A stretch of 64,000 nucleotides of DNA from Novosphingobium taihuense (lineage in GTDB: Bacteria; Pseudomonadota; Alphaproteobacteria; Sphingomonadales; Sphingomonadaceae): NCBI RefSeq assembly GCF_007830315.1, contig NZ_VLKJ01000005.1, positions 1-64,000 of the forward strand. The letters are read 5' to 3'. The notes under the pieces were generated by a model that had not been told where the DNA came from, made no database searches, and worked only from the letters and a program-made list of their open reading frames with translations. Below are positions 16,855-25,930 of this stretch, one piece after another. A program made the translations under genes and the position numbers. Position 1 is the stretch's first letter; every line of letters starts with the position of its first letter.

Positions 16855-17844
16855 CTACTGCGATTTGCGCCATTCAGTCGCACTGATGCCGGTCGCCTTG
16901 CGGAACATTTCACGGAACAGCCGTGCATCTCCATAGCCGACTGCCGCCGCAATGCTGTCGATCGACCGCGTTGTGTGCACCAGCATCCTCTGGGCGGCTC
17001 CCAGCCGCAACTGCTGGACATAGCGTGATGGCGTCATGCCCATCTCGTTCCTGAAATGGCGGATGAGCACGGCATGGCTGACGGCCAGTTCGGCCGCCAG
17101 CGCCGCGATTGATACAGTCGAGGAAAAGCGCTGCTCCAGCATCAGCCGTGCGGTCGCTACCAGTTGGTCACGAGGCTCTCCATCTGGCAGCCCTTCGTCC
17201 TGCAGGGCTTCATTGCCGAATACAGATCGCAGCCACCGTCCGGTTTCTGGTGAGAAGAATCGGGTGAACAGTTCCGTGACGGCATGCACGTCGTGACCGA
17301 TTCCACGCGAAAGAAGCAGGCCGCGTTGGTGCACAATTCCGGTATCTGCAGCATGCCGGAATCGCGGAAACAGGGCGCGGAATACTGGAACAAGCGGTGC
17401 AGCTACCGGAACCTTCACTCCCTCTGCCAAATGCGCTGACATGGGCAGGGCAGCAGCCGCGCCACTCGCCCCGATGACGGTGCCGCGTTCTGCTATGCGT
17501 TGCAGCCATTCGATCAATGGACGGTTGCCCGCCATAGTTCCTCGCAATCCGGCTTCCCCGTGCGAGCGAAATGATGGAATCCAGATAAAATCGAAATCGT
17601 CATCCGAGGAGATAGGCCGTTCGATCCGAAGCCTGCCGTGACGACTTGTCGGCATATCCTGCCCATCGGCGGATAGCAGGGTCAGTCGCACGTTGGGCAT
17701 CGATCCGACATCGGCGCCAATCAACCGTTCGCCTCGCTCTTGCGTAAGGTCGAAGGCGTCGATCAGGGGAGCAAGGCTGCTCATGAATGTGCCGGGAAGA
17801 ACAACCGCCGCTACATTGATCATATCAAAGCCATGCAAAATCAT
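16855..17844 (-). CDS. AraC-family regulator with DJ-1/PfpI domain (GlxA-like)
   Basis: A 329-residue regulator. The first 190 residues or so form a DJ-1/PfpI-type domain (V-V-L-P-G-T-F-M-S-S-L, then G-A-S-G-A-A-A-A-L-P) where the usual nucleophilic Cys is replaced by Ser or Ala. The C-terminal 110 residues carry two AraC helix-turn-helix motifs, ending with I-A-A-A-V-G-Y-G-D-A-R-L-F-R-E-M-F. ATG 17844 follows AGGAAG closely; ATG 17865 and 17823 are alternatives. It is divergent from the SDR/PhyH operon and is the obvious candidate to control it. Confidence 0.85.
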   Translation of the reverse strand: MILHGFDMINVAAVVLPGTFMSSLAPLIDAFDLTQERGERLIGADVGSMPNVRLTLLSADGQDMPTSRHGRLRIERPISSDDDFDFIWIPSFRSHGEAGLRGTMAGNRPLIEWLQRIAERGTVIGASGAAAALPMSAHLAEGVKVPVAAPLVPVFRALFPRFRHAADTGIVHQRGLLLSRGIGHDVHAVTELFTRFFSPETGRWLRSVFGNEALQDEGLPDGEPRDQLVATARLMLEQRFSSTVSIAALAAELAVSHAVLIRHFRNEMGMTPSRYVQQLRLGAAQRMLVHTTRSIDSIAAAVGYGDARLFREMFRKATGISATEWRKSQ

Positions 17845-17922
17845 CCGCTTCCTGTAAATAATCATCCTTATAGGGAGGCCTGGTCCGTGCGAAAAGGCGG
17901 ATCGAGAGGAGAACCATAAGCC

Positions 17923-18744
17923 ATGGAATCAGACACGATTGGGCGCGGCCGCATGAGTGGTCGCGCAGCGCTGGTCACGGGTGCCGGTTCTGAAGGAGAT
18001 GAGATCGGGATCGGGCGAGCCATTGCCCTTGCCTTCGCACGAGAGGGGGCGCGTGTCGCGTGCTTAGACCTTGAAGCAGCAAAGGCCGAAGCGACCGCGG
18101 CATGGATCCGCAACGAAGGCGGTGAAGCCATTGCCATCGCCGGAGATGTCACCAGCCGTAAGGATTGCGACACCGCCGTTGCCCTTGCGGTCGAGGCGTT
18201 TGGCGGCCTTGACGCATTGGTCAACAACGTCGGCATATCGGTCGGCATGACAGTTGAGCAGTTCGATCAAGCGCTTTGGCAGCGTGTTTTCGATACAAAC
18301 CTTCTCTCAGCCATGTTGATGGCACGCGCTTCGGCCGAAGCGTTGACCGCGTCTGGCAGAGGCAGCATCGTCAACATTTCTTCGATAGCCGGAATGGTGA
18401 CGATGGGGTCACTGGCCTACGGTACGTCGAAGGCAGCACTGCACCATTTGACCTGCGAACTGGCGCTGATGCTTGGCCGAAAAGGCATCCGCGCCAACAC
18501 CGTGGCACCGGGCCACTTGGCGACCCCTATGGTGGCGCGCCTCTTGCCGGAATCCATGCGCGAGAGTCGTCGGAAAGTGGGCCCGCTGGGGATCGAAGGC
18601 GATGCGTGGGATGTGGCGCGCGCAGTTCTGTTCCTGTCCAGTGACGAGGCACGCTTCATCAGCGGAGTTGAACTGCCGGTCGACGGCGGGGTGACCATGC
18701 TTGGCGCACTGGCAGGCATGGCCCTGGTTACAGACGATAGCTGA
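17923..18744 (+). CDS. SDR-family oxidoreductase
   Basis: A 273-residue classical SDR with T-G-A-G-S-E-G-D-E-I-G-I-G at the cofactor loop, N-N-V-G, and the active site Y-G-T-S-K. The cofactor loop has an insertion (S-E-G-D-E-I) seen in a subset of SDRs whose loop reads G-A-x-x-G-I-G-I-G-R. GAGGAG lies 14-20 nt ahead of the ATG. It is followed by the PhyH-like gene and driven from the region shared with the AraC-family regulator. Confidence 0.85.
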   Translation: MESDTIGRGRMSGRAALVTGAGSEGDEIGIGRAIALAFAREGARVACLDLEAAKAEATAAWIRNEGGEAIAIAGDVTSRKDCDTAVALAVEAFGGLDALVNNVGISVGMTVEQFDQALWQRVFDTNLLSAMLMARASAEALTASGRGSIVNISSIAGMVTMGSLAYGTSKAALHHLTCELALMLGRKGIRANTVAPGHLATPMVARLLPESMRESRRKVGPLGIEGDAWDVARAVLFLSSDEARFISGVELPVDGGVTMLGALAGMALVTDDS

Positions 18745-18816
18745 CGAAATTTCACCCCGTCATGGGGCAACGCTCAAGCACCCCAGGAAACGGGCAAGAT
18801 GTTCAGGAGAGCAGGC

Positions 18817-19833
18817 ATGACTACCAGTTCAGGGAACTGCATCAAATCATCCTTCGCGGATACGCCTTCCATGCCAGAGTTCAACACGTCGAACCACCTT
18901 CTGGGGGACAGGTCAGCGCTTGACGCAGCGTGGGAGCGTGATGGCTACTGGTTCTTCCGGGATGTTCTGGACAAGGACGCCATTGCTGATGTGCGGGCCG
19001 TGTTCATGGATGTTTTGAACGAACTTGGCGTGGTGGAGCCAGGCCGTTCGGATGTTGCGATCTATAACGGTGCGCCGCTGGACGACTATCCCATCAAGAT
19101 GGGCGGTGATCCCGAATTGGACCCGTTGCTGGCACGCTATCCTTCAAAGAGCTTCATCAGCAATCCGAAGATAAAGGCGTTCTTTGAGGAATTGCTGGGG
19201 GACGAAGTGGTTTGGGTACCCAACACCGAGTTTCATGCCGTTCCACCCAGTGGCTCGAGCCAGGCCAGCCGCTTCAACTATGTTCATGCTGACGGTGCGA
19301 ACAACAAGGGTCTGAAACTGCGCGTGGCGTGGATTCCGATTGCGCCAATAGATGAAGCCACAGGTGGCCTGGCCGTGACCGAGGGGCTGCATCGTCCGCG
19401 AATGGGAGATTTTCCGCGCCCGCCACAGGGCATCAAGCTCTCTGATGTGCCGCAGGATAGTTGGCGCCGAGCCGAGTATCAGCCAGGCGATCTACTGATG
19501 TTTGCCTTGGAATCGCCCCATAGTGGCCTTGCCAACCGGTCCGAAAGTTTCTTCCGCATGTCGATGGACATCCGGTGCACTCGCAAGTCGGATGGCGTTC
19601 CGTTGCTGGGAACCTTGGCGGAAGTGGACAGAAACGCCATTGCGATTGATGACGATGAAGGGCAGCGCCACGTTTTCCGCCTCGATGAGGACACTTTCTT
19701 CCGCATCTACCGTGGAAGGGAAACCGGCATGCCGGTGCCACTCTCGCAGATCCCCGAGCTGGCCCGGATCGGCAGTCGGGTGTTCGTGGCCCACGACCAT
19801 GGCACAGCCATCTTCGTCCGGCCTCAGCACTGA
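18817..19833 (+). CDS. Phytanoyl-CoA dioxygenase-family protein
   Basis: A 338-residue Fe(II)/2-oxoglutarate oxygenase of the PhyH family. The iron ligands appear as H-A-D (His about 157, Asp about 159) and a distal His in S-P-H-S-G about residue 235, with a following Arg for 2-oxoglutarate. Such enzymes hydroxylate alkyl chains, often alpha to a CoA thioester. AGGAG precedes the ATG at 18817 well. It follows the SDR by about 70 nt. A hydroxylase plus dehydrogenase pair would turn a C-H into a ketone or aldehyde. Confidence 0.82.
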   Translation: MTTSSGNCIKSSFADTPSMPEFNTSNHLLGDRSALDAAWERDGYWFFRDVLDKDAIADVRAVFMDVLNELGVVEPGRSDVAIYNGAPLDDYPIKMGGDPELDPLLARYPSKSFISNPKIKAFFEELLGDEVVWVPNTEFHAVPPSGSSQASRFNYVHADGANNKGLKLRVAWIPIAPIDEATGGLAVTEGLHRPRMGDFPRPPQGIKLSDVPQDSWRRAEYQPGDLLMFALESPHSGLANRSESFFRMSMDIRCTRKSDGVPLLGTLAEVDRNAIAIDDDEGQRHVFRLDEDTFFRIYRGRETGMPVPLSQIPELARIGSRVFVAHDHGTAIFVRPQH

Positions 19834-19977
19834 TTATCGAGGCTGACCTCGCAAGGGTCAGGTCAACGCCGCCCTAGTCAAGAACTTCAGGAAACTGCGG
19901 GGAAGGGGCGCCCGATGGGCTGGTTGTCTTGGCGACAAATTGCAGCCGCAAGCAGCCACGCAGGGGTAACAGGATAT

Positions 19978-20005
19978 GGGCGCGGTGCGTGTGGCCACCG
20001 CGCCC
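19978..20005 (-). terminator. 10-bp GC-rich hairpin between convergent genes
   Basis: GGGCGCGGTG at 19978-19987 pairs with CACCGCGCCC at 19996-20005 around an 8-nt loop. It starts 8 nt after the minus-strand stop of the lipoyl-domain gene and also lies downstream of the plus-strand PhyH gene. There is no U-run, so termination efficiency is uncertain. Confidence 0.5.
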
Positions 20006-20013
20006 GGTAGTCG

Positions 20014-20244
20014 TTATTCGATGATACCGAGGACAGTGCCAACTTCATAGACCTCGCCGGGCTGGGCGATGATCTTGAGCGTGCCGGTTGCCGGGCTGTC
20101 GACTTCGTTGGTGGACTTGTCGCTTTCGAGTGCGAACAACGGCTGTCCTTCGACGGCCTGTCCGCCATCAGCGACCATCCACTCGGCAAGGGTGCCTTCG
20201 TTCATCGAGAAACCGATCTTGGGCAGGAGAACTTCAGTTGCCAT
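20014..20244 (-). CDS. Free-standing lipoyl-domain protein
   Basis: A 76-residue protein that is nothing but one biotinyl/lipoyl domain, with the lipoylation site E-S-D-K-S (Lys 43) and the usual flanking strands (K-I-G-F-S-M-N-E-G-T, then S-P-A-T-G-T-L). There is no linker, E3-binding domain or acyltransferase domain after it; the stop follows directly. It comes 12 nt after E1 beta and is surely in the same transcript. It would serve as a mobile swinging arm for the E1 pair, with the acyltransferase supplied elsewhere or not used. Confidence 0.88.
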   Translation of the reverse strand: MATEVLLPKIGFSMNEGTLAEWMVADGGQAVEGQPLFALESDKSTNEVDSPATGTLKIIAQPGEVYEVGTVLGIIE

Positions 20245-20256
20245 GAATGGTGCTTC

Positions 20257-21258
20257 CTACTTCTTGAGAGAGATTGCGGCTTCGGCAATCCGCTTGGCAT
20301 CGGGCGCATAGGCGCTTTCCAGCGGTTTGGAGAAGGGCACCGGCGCATAAGGTGCGCCAAGGCGGCCAATCGGAGCCTTCAGCTTGCCGAAGAATTCGCT
20401 CTGCAGTGTGGCGGCGATTTCCGCACCGACGCCGAACTGGGTCACCGCCTCGTGAGCTATCAGGCAGCGTCCGGTCTTGGCAACCGAGGTGAAGACGGTC
20501 TCCCTGTCCCACGGAGAGATCGTGCGCAGATCGATAATCTCGGCCGATACACCGGCAGCTTCCATGGCCTCGACTGCCGCCACGGCCTCGTTAAGCACGC
20601 GCGAATAGCTGACGATGGTAACGTCAGTGCCTTCCTTGACGACTTTGGCCTTGCCAAGTGGAACCACATGGCCCGTTTCTGGAGGTGCGCCCGGAGTCCA
20701 GTATGCAGGCAGGTTCTCGATGTAGAGAACCGGATCGGGATCATCGATTGCCGCGCGCATCAGGCCGTAGGCATCAGCCGGATTCGATGGCGCAACGACC
20801 TTCATGCCCGCAGTGTGTGCAAACCAGGCTTCAAGATAATCACAATGCTGGCCGCCAGAACCGAAGCCGGTGCCGGTCATTGTCCGCACAACGATCGGCA
20901 CGTTGGTCTGCCCGCCGGACATGAAGCGCAGCTTTGCCGCGTGATTGACGATCATGTCCATTGCCACGGTGGTGAAGTTCATCAGCATGATTTCAGCCAC
21001 CGGCTTGTAGCCGACAAGGCTGGCACCGATAGCGGCCCCGATGATCGCCTGTTCCGCGATTGGCGTAGAGCGGACGCGATGATCCCCAAAGCGCGATGAG
21101 AGCCCTTTGGTGACTCCGACAACGCCGCCATCTTCGGGATCTGCCACGTCTTCACCCAGCACAACGACCGAGCTGTCTGCTTCCATCGCATCGGCAATGG
21201 CAGTGTTGATGGCCTGAAGTATGGTGACCGGCTTGGTCTTGGTTGCAGTATCGCTCAT
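20257..21258 (-). CDS. 2-oxoacid dehydrogenase E1 component, beta subunit (cluster 1)
   Basis: A 333-residue transketolase-type beta subunit: V-L-G-E-D-V near residue 33, R-S-T-P-I-A-E-Q-A-I-I-G near 65 and a C-terminal domain with L-I-A-H-E-A-V. Together with E1 alpha it decarboxylates a 2-oxoacid on thiamine diphosphate and passes the acyl group to a lipoyl arm. Its ATG overlaps the E1 alpha stop by 4 nt, so the two are coupled. The family includes pyruvate, branched-chain and acetoin dehydrogenases, and the substrate cannot be read from the sequence. Confidence 0.88.
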   Translation of the reverse strand: MSDTATKTKPVTILQAINTAIADAMEADSSVVVLGEDVADPEDGGVVGVTKGLSSRFGDHRVRSTPIAEQAIIGAAIGASLVGYKPVAEIMLMNFTTVAMDMIVNHAAKLRFMSGGQTNVPIVVRTMTGTGFGSGGQHCDYLEAWFAHTAGMKVVAPSNPADAYGLMRAAIDDPDPVLYIENLPAYWTPGAPPETGHVVPLGKAKVVKEGTDVTIVSYSRVLNEAVAAVEAMEAAGVSAEIIDLRTISPWDRETVFTSVAKTGRCLIAHEAVTQFGVGAEIAATLQSEFFGKLKAPIGRLGAPYAPVPFSKPLESAYAPDAKRIAEAAISLKK

Positions 21259-22241
21259 GCCACCACTCCTTCGGCGTAGACATCCTTGGTAAGTTCATCG
21301 AGTTCCGGGAACGGCGATGCGAGTGCGAACTCAACCGCTTCGTCCAGTTGGACCTCGATGGCGGCCTCGATCGCGGAAAGCTCTTCCTCGGTCGCAATTC
21401 CCTCAGCGATCAGGCGCGCGCGGAAGATGGGGGCCGGATCGGCCTCCATCGCGGCCTTTTTCTGCGCCTTGTCCATATAGGCATCGGCATCGCCGAAAAC
21501 GTGGCCGTGGAAGCGGAAGGTCATGGCCTCGATCAGGGTCGGGCCCTCACCGGCGCGGGCACGCTCCACCGCCTCACGCGCGGCGGCATACATCTCGATC
21601 GGATCGTTGCCGTTCACCCGCACGCCGGGCATGTTGTAGGCCGCAGCGCGGTCTGCCACACGCTTGGCCGAAGTCGCCTTCTCGTAGGTCGTGTGCTCGC
21701 CATAAAGGTTGTTCTGGCACAGGAAGATGACCGGCAGCTTCCAGACGGCAGCCAGGTTGAGGCTTTCGTGGAACGCGCCAATGTTGGACGCTCCATCACC
21801 GAATGTGGCCACTGTTACGCGGTCATTTCCGGAAAGCTGCGATCCCCAGGCAATGCCATTGGCGATCGGCATGGATGAGCCGACGATGCCCGTGGTGACC
21901 ATGATCCCCTTTTTGGGATAGGTCAGGTGCATCGGGCCACCCTTGCCCTTGCAGGTGCCATCCACGCGCCCGGCAATCTCTGCCCACAGGTCATTGAGCG
22001 GCATGCCCTTGGCCAGCATATCGTGAATGCCGCGATAGATGGTGACCCAGTAGTCATCATCAGTCAGTGCCGCAGCCATGGCAGAAGGAATCACTTCCTG
22101 CCCGCGATAGCTGTAATAGGGCATGACAAGGCGACCGTTCATGATCACCTTGCGGCTGCGCTCGTCGTTCGCTTTCAGCAGGGCAACCCGCTTGTAGATC
22201 TCCAACTGCGTCGCGCCGTCCGGGGCGTAGTTGCTTGTCAT
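21255..22241 (-). CDS. 2-oxoacid dehydrogenase E1 component, alpha subunit (cluster 1)
   Basis: A 328-residue subunit with the thiamine-diphosphate motif from G-D-G-A-S-N-I-G to the closing N-N about 30 residues later, and the H-G-H-V-F-G-D segment. GGAGAAGG precedes the ATG at 22241; the frame is open to 22379 but those codons lie in the promoter region. It opens a three-gene unit with E1 beta and the lipoyl protein, 188 nt downstream of the thiolase stop, so it may have its own promoter. It resembles acetoin/pyruvate-type E1 alpha in length. Confidence 0.88.
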   Translation of the reverse strand: MTSNYAPDGATQLEIYKRVALLKANDERSRKVIMNGRLVMPYYSYRGQEVIPSAMAAALTDDDYWVTIYRGIHDMLAKGMPLNDLWAEIAGRVDGTCKGKGGPMHLTYPKKGIMVTTGIVGSSMPIANGIAWGSQLSGNDRVTVATFGDGASNIGAFHESLNLAAVWKLPVIFLCQNNLYGEHTTYEKATSAKRVADRAAAYNMPGVRVNGNDPIEMYAAAREAVERARAGEGPTLIEAMTFRFHGHVFGDADAYMDKAQKKAAMEADPAPIFRARLIAEGIATEEELSAIEAAIEVQLDEAVEFALASPFPELDELTKDVYAEGVVA

Positions 22242-22429
22242 GCCTTGCCTTCTCCATCTGACAGACCAACACCGGAAGCGGGATTGCCGATTTGGCCACG
22301 CGGGCGAGGCCCGACTATCTGATACAGTGTCCGCGATGCCAAGCGGCCGCCGTGCTGTCGAGGGGACTTTGCCAGCCATCGTATGGCTGATAATTGTGCC
22401 ACGACGCGTTTGGGTCTTTTACGGCATGT

Positions 22430-23608
22430 TCAAACGATCTCGAACAGACCGGCAGCACCCATGCCGCCGGCCACGCACATCGTGACCACGGCGTATTTTT
22501 CGCCCCTGCGTTTGCCTTCGATCAGGGCATGGCCGGTCATTCGCGAGCCGGACATGCCAAACGGATGGCCGATCGCAATGGCTCCGCCATCGACGTTGAG
22601 ACGCGCAGGATCAACGCCGAGCTGATCACGGCAATAGAGAACCTGCACGGCAAAGGCTTCGTTCAGTTCCCAGATCCCGATGTCACCGACTGTAAGCCCG
22701 GCGCGCTTCAGCAGCTTCGGCACGGCAAACACAGGTCCGATCCCCATTTCGTCCGGCTCGCAAGCGGCAATGGCGAAGCCGCGAAAGATGCCCAGTGGCT
22801 CCAAACCGCGCCGCGCGGCCTCTGTATCGCTCATCACCACGCAGACGCTCGATCCGTCGGAGAGCTGGCTGGCGTTGCCAGCAGTAATGCAGCCACCTTC
22901 TACCACTGTCCGCAAGGAGGACAGGCCCTCAAGCGTAGTTTCTGGCCGATTCCCTTCATCCTTCGTCAGGGTTACCTCTTCTTCGCCGGTCACGGCACCG
23001 CTTTTGTCCTTGACCAGCTTGGTTACGGTGACCGGCACGATCTCCGCATCGAGGCGGCCCTCCGCCTGTGCTGCGGCTATGCGCTGCTGGCTGAGCAGGG
23101 AGTACTCATCCTGAACATCGCGGCTGATGCCATAGCGGCTCGCCACAGTCTCCGCCGTCTGGATCATGCTGTCATAGATTCCGCGCACGTTGGCTTTGAG
23201 CCACGGGTTTTCCAGCCTGTCAGTGCGCGTGTTGGGCAGTGCGAGCGAGCAACTGTCGAGCCCGCCTGCAACGTATATGTCGCCTTCGCCTGCCATGATC
23301 CGCTGCGCTGCAAGGGCGATGGTGTTCAGGCCCGAAGCGCATTTGCGATCCAGGGCAAAGCCCGGGACAGTGATCGGCAGTCCCGCGCGCAGGGCCGCCA
23401 TGCGTGCCACGTTGCCGCCCTGCGGGCCTTCCAGCCGCGCCGCGCCGAGTAGCACGTCCTCGACCTCGGGCCCTTCAAGACCGGCACGCTTTACCGCCTC
23501 GCGGATGACGAGAGCGCCTAGTTCGGCCCCATCGAGATTGTTGAGCGCGCCGCGTCCGGCCTTTCCGATGGCGGTGCGGGCAGTGGAGACGATGACTGCT
23601 TGTGACAT
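22430..23608 (-). CDS. Thiolase (acetyl-CoA C-acyltransferase)
   Basis: A 392-residue thiolase with all catalytic elements: nucleophilic Cys in D-R-K-C-A-S-G-L-N (about residue 90), G-H-P-F-G-M-S-G, and the second Cys in C-V-A-G-G-M-G. It would cleave 3-ketoacyl-CoA to acetyl-CoA in beta-oxidation, or run in reverse. It lies 19 nt after the acyl-CoA dehydrogenase gene in the same operon, which fits the final step of a side-chain degradation spiral. Confidence 0.9.
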   Translation of the reverse strand: MSQAVIVSTARTAIGKAGRGALNNLDGAELGALVIREAVKRAGLEGPEVEDVLLGAARLEGPQGGNVARMAALRAGLPITVPGFALDRKCASGLNTIALAAQRIMAGEGDIYVAGGLDSCSLALPNTRTDRLENPWLKANVRGIYDSMIQTAETVASRYGISRDVQDEYSLLSQQRIAAAQAEGRLDAEIVPVTVTKLVKDKSGAVTGEEEVTLTKDEGNRPETTLEGLSSLRTVVEGGCITAGNASQLSDGSSVCVVMSDTEAARRGLEPLGIFRGFAIAACEPDEMGIGPVFAVPKLLKRAGLTVGDIGIWELNEAFAVQVLYCRDQLGVDPARLNVDGGAIAIGHPFGMSGSRMTGHALIEGKRRGEKYAVVTMCVAGGMGAAGLFEIV

Positions 23609-23627
23609 GATCTGTGCTCTTTTTCTG

Positions 23628-24602
23628 TCAATCGGTGAGAGCGGTCAGGTCTGCCCAGAACCGGTGGGCGCCCGCCGTGATGACCTTGCCGCCCAGCACT
23701 GTCGCCCAATGGCTGTCGCCCCCAAATTCGGAGCGGGCTGACCACAGTCTCCTGGTGATCGGATGAAGGTCATATTCCTTGGTGAATCCAATGGCACCGT
23801 GGGCCTGATGGGCTGACGACGTGCCCACGCCAACTGCACGGTTGGCACGCAGCTTGGCTGCAGCCACTTCATAGTCTGCATTGCCCCGGTCCAGCGCCTG
23901 TGCAAGGCCCATGGCAGCGCAATTGGCCGCTGCCGCCTCGCCTGCAAAAGTGGCAAGAGATTGCTGTACTGCCTGAAACTTGGCCAAGGGGCGACCGAAC
24001 TGCTTGCGGTCGTTCGCATAGCTGACAGACATGCCCAAAGCTGCGTCCAGCCCGCCTGCAATCTGCGCGACGCGGGCAAATGCGCCAAGTTCGAAAACGT
24101 CTTCGGTGACGGCAAAGGCAGATGCGCCATCAAAGGCCCACACATCACGCCCTTCACCAGCAAGATTGTTGGCGGGCTTTCGTTGAGCGCCTTCGGTTGA
24201 AAGCACAATTGACCCGCCATCGGTCGCGGGGGCGACGATATATGCCGCGCCTGCGCTTTGCACCGCGCCATGGACGGTGCCGGTAAAGCGGCCGCCCTCA
24301 AGCCTCCCGTCGCTGCGAGATGCGATTGTGCCGCGTCCTTGCAATCCGCAGCCCGAAGCGAGCCTGGCAGCGATCACCGCCTCCGGCACGGGCAGGGACA
24401 GAGCGTGATAACCGGAAAGCCGGAATACGATCAGCGCGTCCTGCCACGATCCCCCAAATCCGCCGTCCGCTTCGGGCAACAGAAGCGTCGTCAGCCCCAG
24501 TTCTTCGATCTGCGGCCAGTTCTTCTCGATCGTGGCCGATGGTCCAAGCCCGGCGAACAGGCCATCGACCATCTCGGTGAGCATATGTTGCTGTTCGTTC
24601 AT
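23628..24602 (-). CDS. Acyl-CoA dehydrogenase, short form
   Basis: A 324-residue ACAD-family protein, clearly shorter than the usual 380. It has [12 protein letters not shown] near the N-terminus and the C-terminal [13 protein letters not shown]. It appears to lack part of the N-terminal helical domain. Its ATG overlaps the stop of the next ACAD gene (ATGA, 24599-24602). Such short/long ACAD pairs form alpha2beta2 heterotetramers in actinobacterial and proteobacterial steroid degradation, and this pair may do the same. Confidence 0.85.
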   Translation of the reverse strand: MNEQQHMLTEMVDGLFAGLGPSATIEKNWPQIEELGLTTLLLPEADGGFGGSWQDALIVFRLSGYHALSLPVPEAVIAARLASGCGLQGRGTIASRSDGRLEGGRFTGTVHGAVQSAGAAYIVAPATDGGSIVLSTEGAQRKPANNLAGEGRDVWAFDGASAFAVTEDVFELGAFARVAQIAGGLDAALGMSVSYANDRKQFGRPLAKFQAVQQSLATFAGEAAAANCAAMGLAQALDRGNADYEVAAAKLRANRAVGVGTSSAHQAHGAIGFTKEYDLHPITRRLWSARSEFGGDSHWATVLGGKVITAGAHRFWADLTALTD

Positions 24603-25738
24603 CGAAGCCCCAATCCCCGTGCGATGATGCCCTTCAAGATTTCCCGCGTACCGCCGCGCAGCGAGAAGGATGGTGAAACCTGAAGCAGATGCCCCAGCAT
24701 GATCGGCAGCGCAGCATCGCTGGCAAGGTCCGTTTCGACCGCTGCCTGTATCAGCGCCGGCATCGCCTGTTCGAAGCTGTTGCCCAGATCCTTGACGATT
24801 GTCGCCTCGAGCGCAGGGTCCTGACCTTGCGCAATCTGTGCTGCTACCGATGCGGACATCAATCGCAACGTCCACGTTTCGGAAACAAGTTGGCCGATCA
24901 GGGTACGGATGGAGTCGCTTGGCGATGGCCCCACCGCTCGGATCAATTCTGTCAACAGCGTCAAGCACGACAGATAACGTTCCGGCCCGGACCGTTCGAG
25001 CGAAAGCTCTGCGGTCGCCTGCTTCCAGCCTTCGCCTTCCACCCCCAAAAGCGCGGTGGCGGGCAGGCGGACACCATCGAAGAACACCTCGTTGAAATCG
25101 TGGCCACCGGTGAGGTCGTAGATCGGGCGAACCGTAAGCCCCGGCGCATCCATCGGAATGATGAACTGGCTAAGGCCGGCATTGCGTTCAGAACCTTCCT
25201 CGGAACGAATAAGGGCGATCATGACGTGAGCATTGTGGGCGTTGGTCGTCCACACTTTCTGGCCATCAAGCACCCAGCCATCACCGTCGCGCCGAGCCGT
25301 GGTGCGCACGGCAGCAAGGTCGGACCCAGCATTCGGTTCTGAAAGACCGATACAGGCGTATATCTCCCCTCGCGCCATGCCGGGGACCCAACGGCGGCGC
25401 TCTTCCTCATGGCCATAGCGCAAGAGGAGCGTGCCGGTCTGCCGGTCGGCGATCCAATGCGCACCCACGGGGGCCCCTGCCGCGAGCAGTTCTTCAAGCA
25501 CGATATAGCGCTCAAGCGGGCTGCGCTCGTGACCGCCGTATTCCTTTGGCCATGTCATGCCCAGCAGGCCTGCTTGCCCGAGCGTTCGACTGAACTTGGG
25601 GTCGGCCACGGCCCAGCAATTGGTCAGGTCTGCCGGGTTGGCCGGGTGAACGTGTTCGGCCACAAGATCTCGCACCTGCCGGCGCAGGTCAGCGCCTTGT
25701 TTCGGCCACGACAGTGCTTCGATTGCAAAAGTCTGCAC
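24599..25738 (-). CDS. Acyl-CoA dehydrogenase, full-length partner
   Basis: A 379-residue ACAD with W-P-K-E-Y-G-G, C-I-G-L-S-E-P-N-A-G-S-D-L and D-G-Q-K-V-W-T-T, the FAD/substrate motifs of the family, ending R-G-L-G-L-R. It starts at GTG 25738 behind GGAGG at about 11 nt spacing. It is the first gene of the minus operon through the thiolase and is divergent from the crotonase operon over 192 nt holding a perfect 12-bp palindrome. Pairing with the short ACAD suggests a heteromeric enzyme. Confidence 0.88.
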   Translation of the reverse strand: MQTFAIEALSWPKQGADLRRQVRDLVAEHVHPANPADLTNCWAVADPKFSRTLGQAGLLGMTWPKEYGGHERSPLERYIVLEELLAAGAPVGAHWIADRQTGTLLLRYGHEEERRRWVPGMARGEIYACIGLSEPNAGSDLAAVRTTARRDGDGWVLDGQKVWTTNAHNAHVMIALIRSEEGSERNAGLSQFIIPMDAPGLTVRPIYDLTGGHDFNEVFFDGVRLPATALLGVEGEGWKQATAELSLERSGPERYLSCLTLLTELIRAVGPSPSDSIRTLIGQLVSETWTLRLMSASVAAQIAQGQDPALEATIVKDLGNSFEQAMPALIQAAVETDLASDAALPIMLGHLLQVSPSFSLRGGTREILKGIIARGLGLR

Positions 25739-25759
25739 GGCAGTTCCCGCCTCCTGATT

Positions 25760-25771
25760 AGAGGCCTCTAG
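25760..25771. promoter_or_regulatory. Perfect 12-bp palindrome in divergent promoter region
   Basis: TAGAGGCCTCTA is an uninterrupted palindrome 22 nt upstream of the ACAD GTG (minus) and 159 nt upstream of the crotonase ATG (plus). Its position suits an operator for a dimeric repressor acting on the ACAD operon. No regulator gene is adjacent, so the binding protein is unknown. Confidence 0.4.
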
Positions 25772-25930
25772 TGGGGATGACGCCTTGCCCCGCCAACTCC
25801 AACCAGTCCATTATCGCACCGGCGATATGCTGTCCTTCAGGGATGGTCGGCTGCGGTCGCCCTGCTAGGCAGCAGTATGATCGTGGTCCAGCCAGACCCA
25901 TTTTGCTAAGTTCACGGGAGTTATGCCGCC

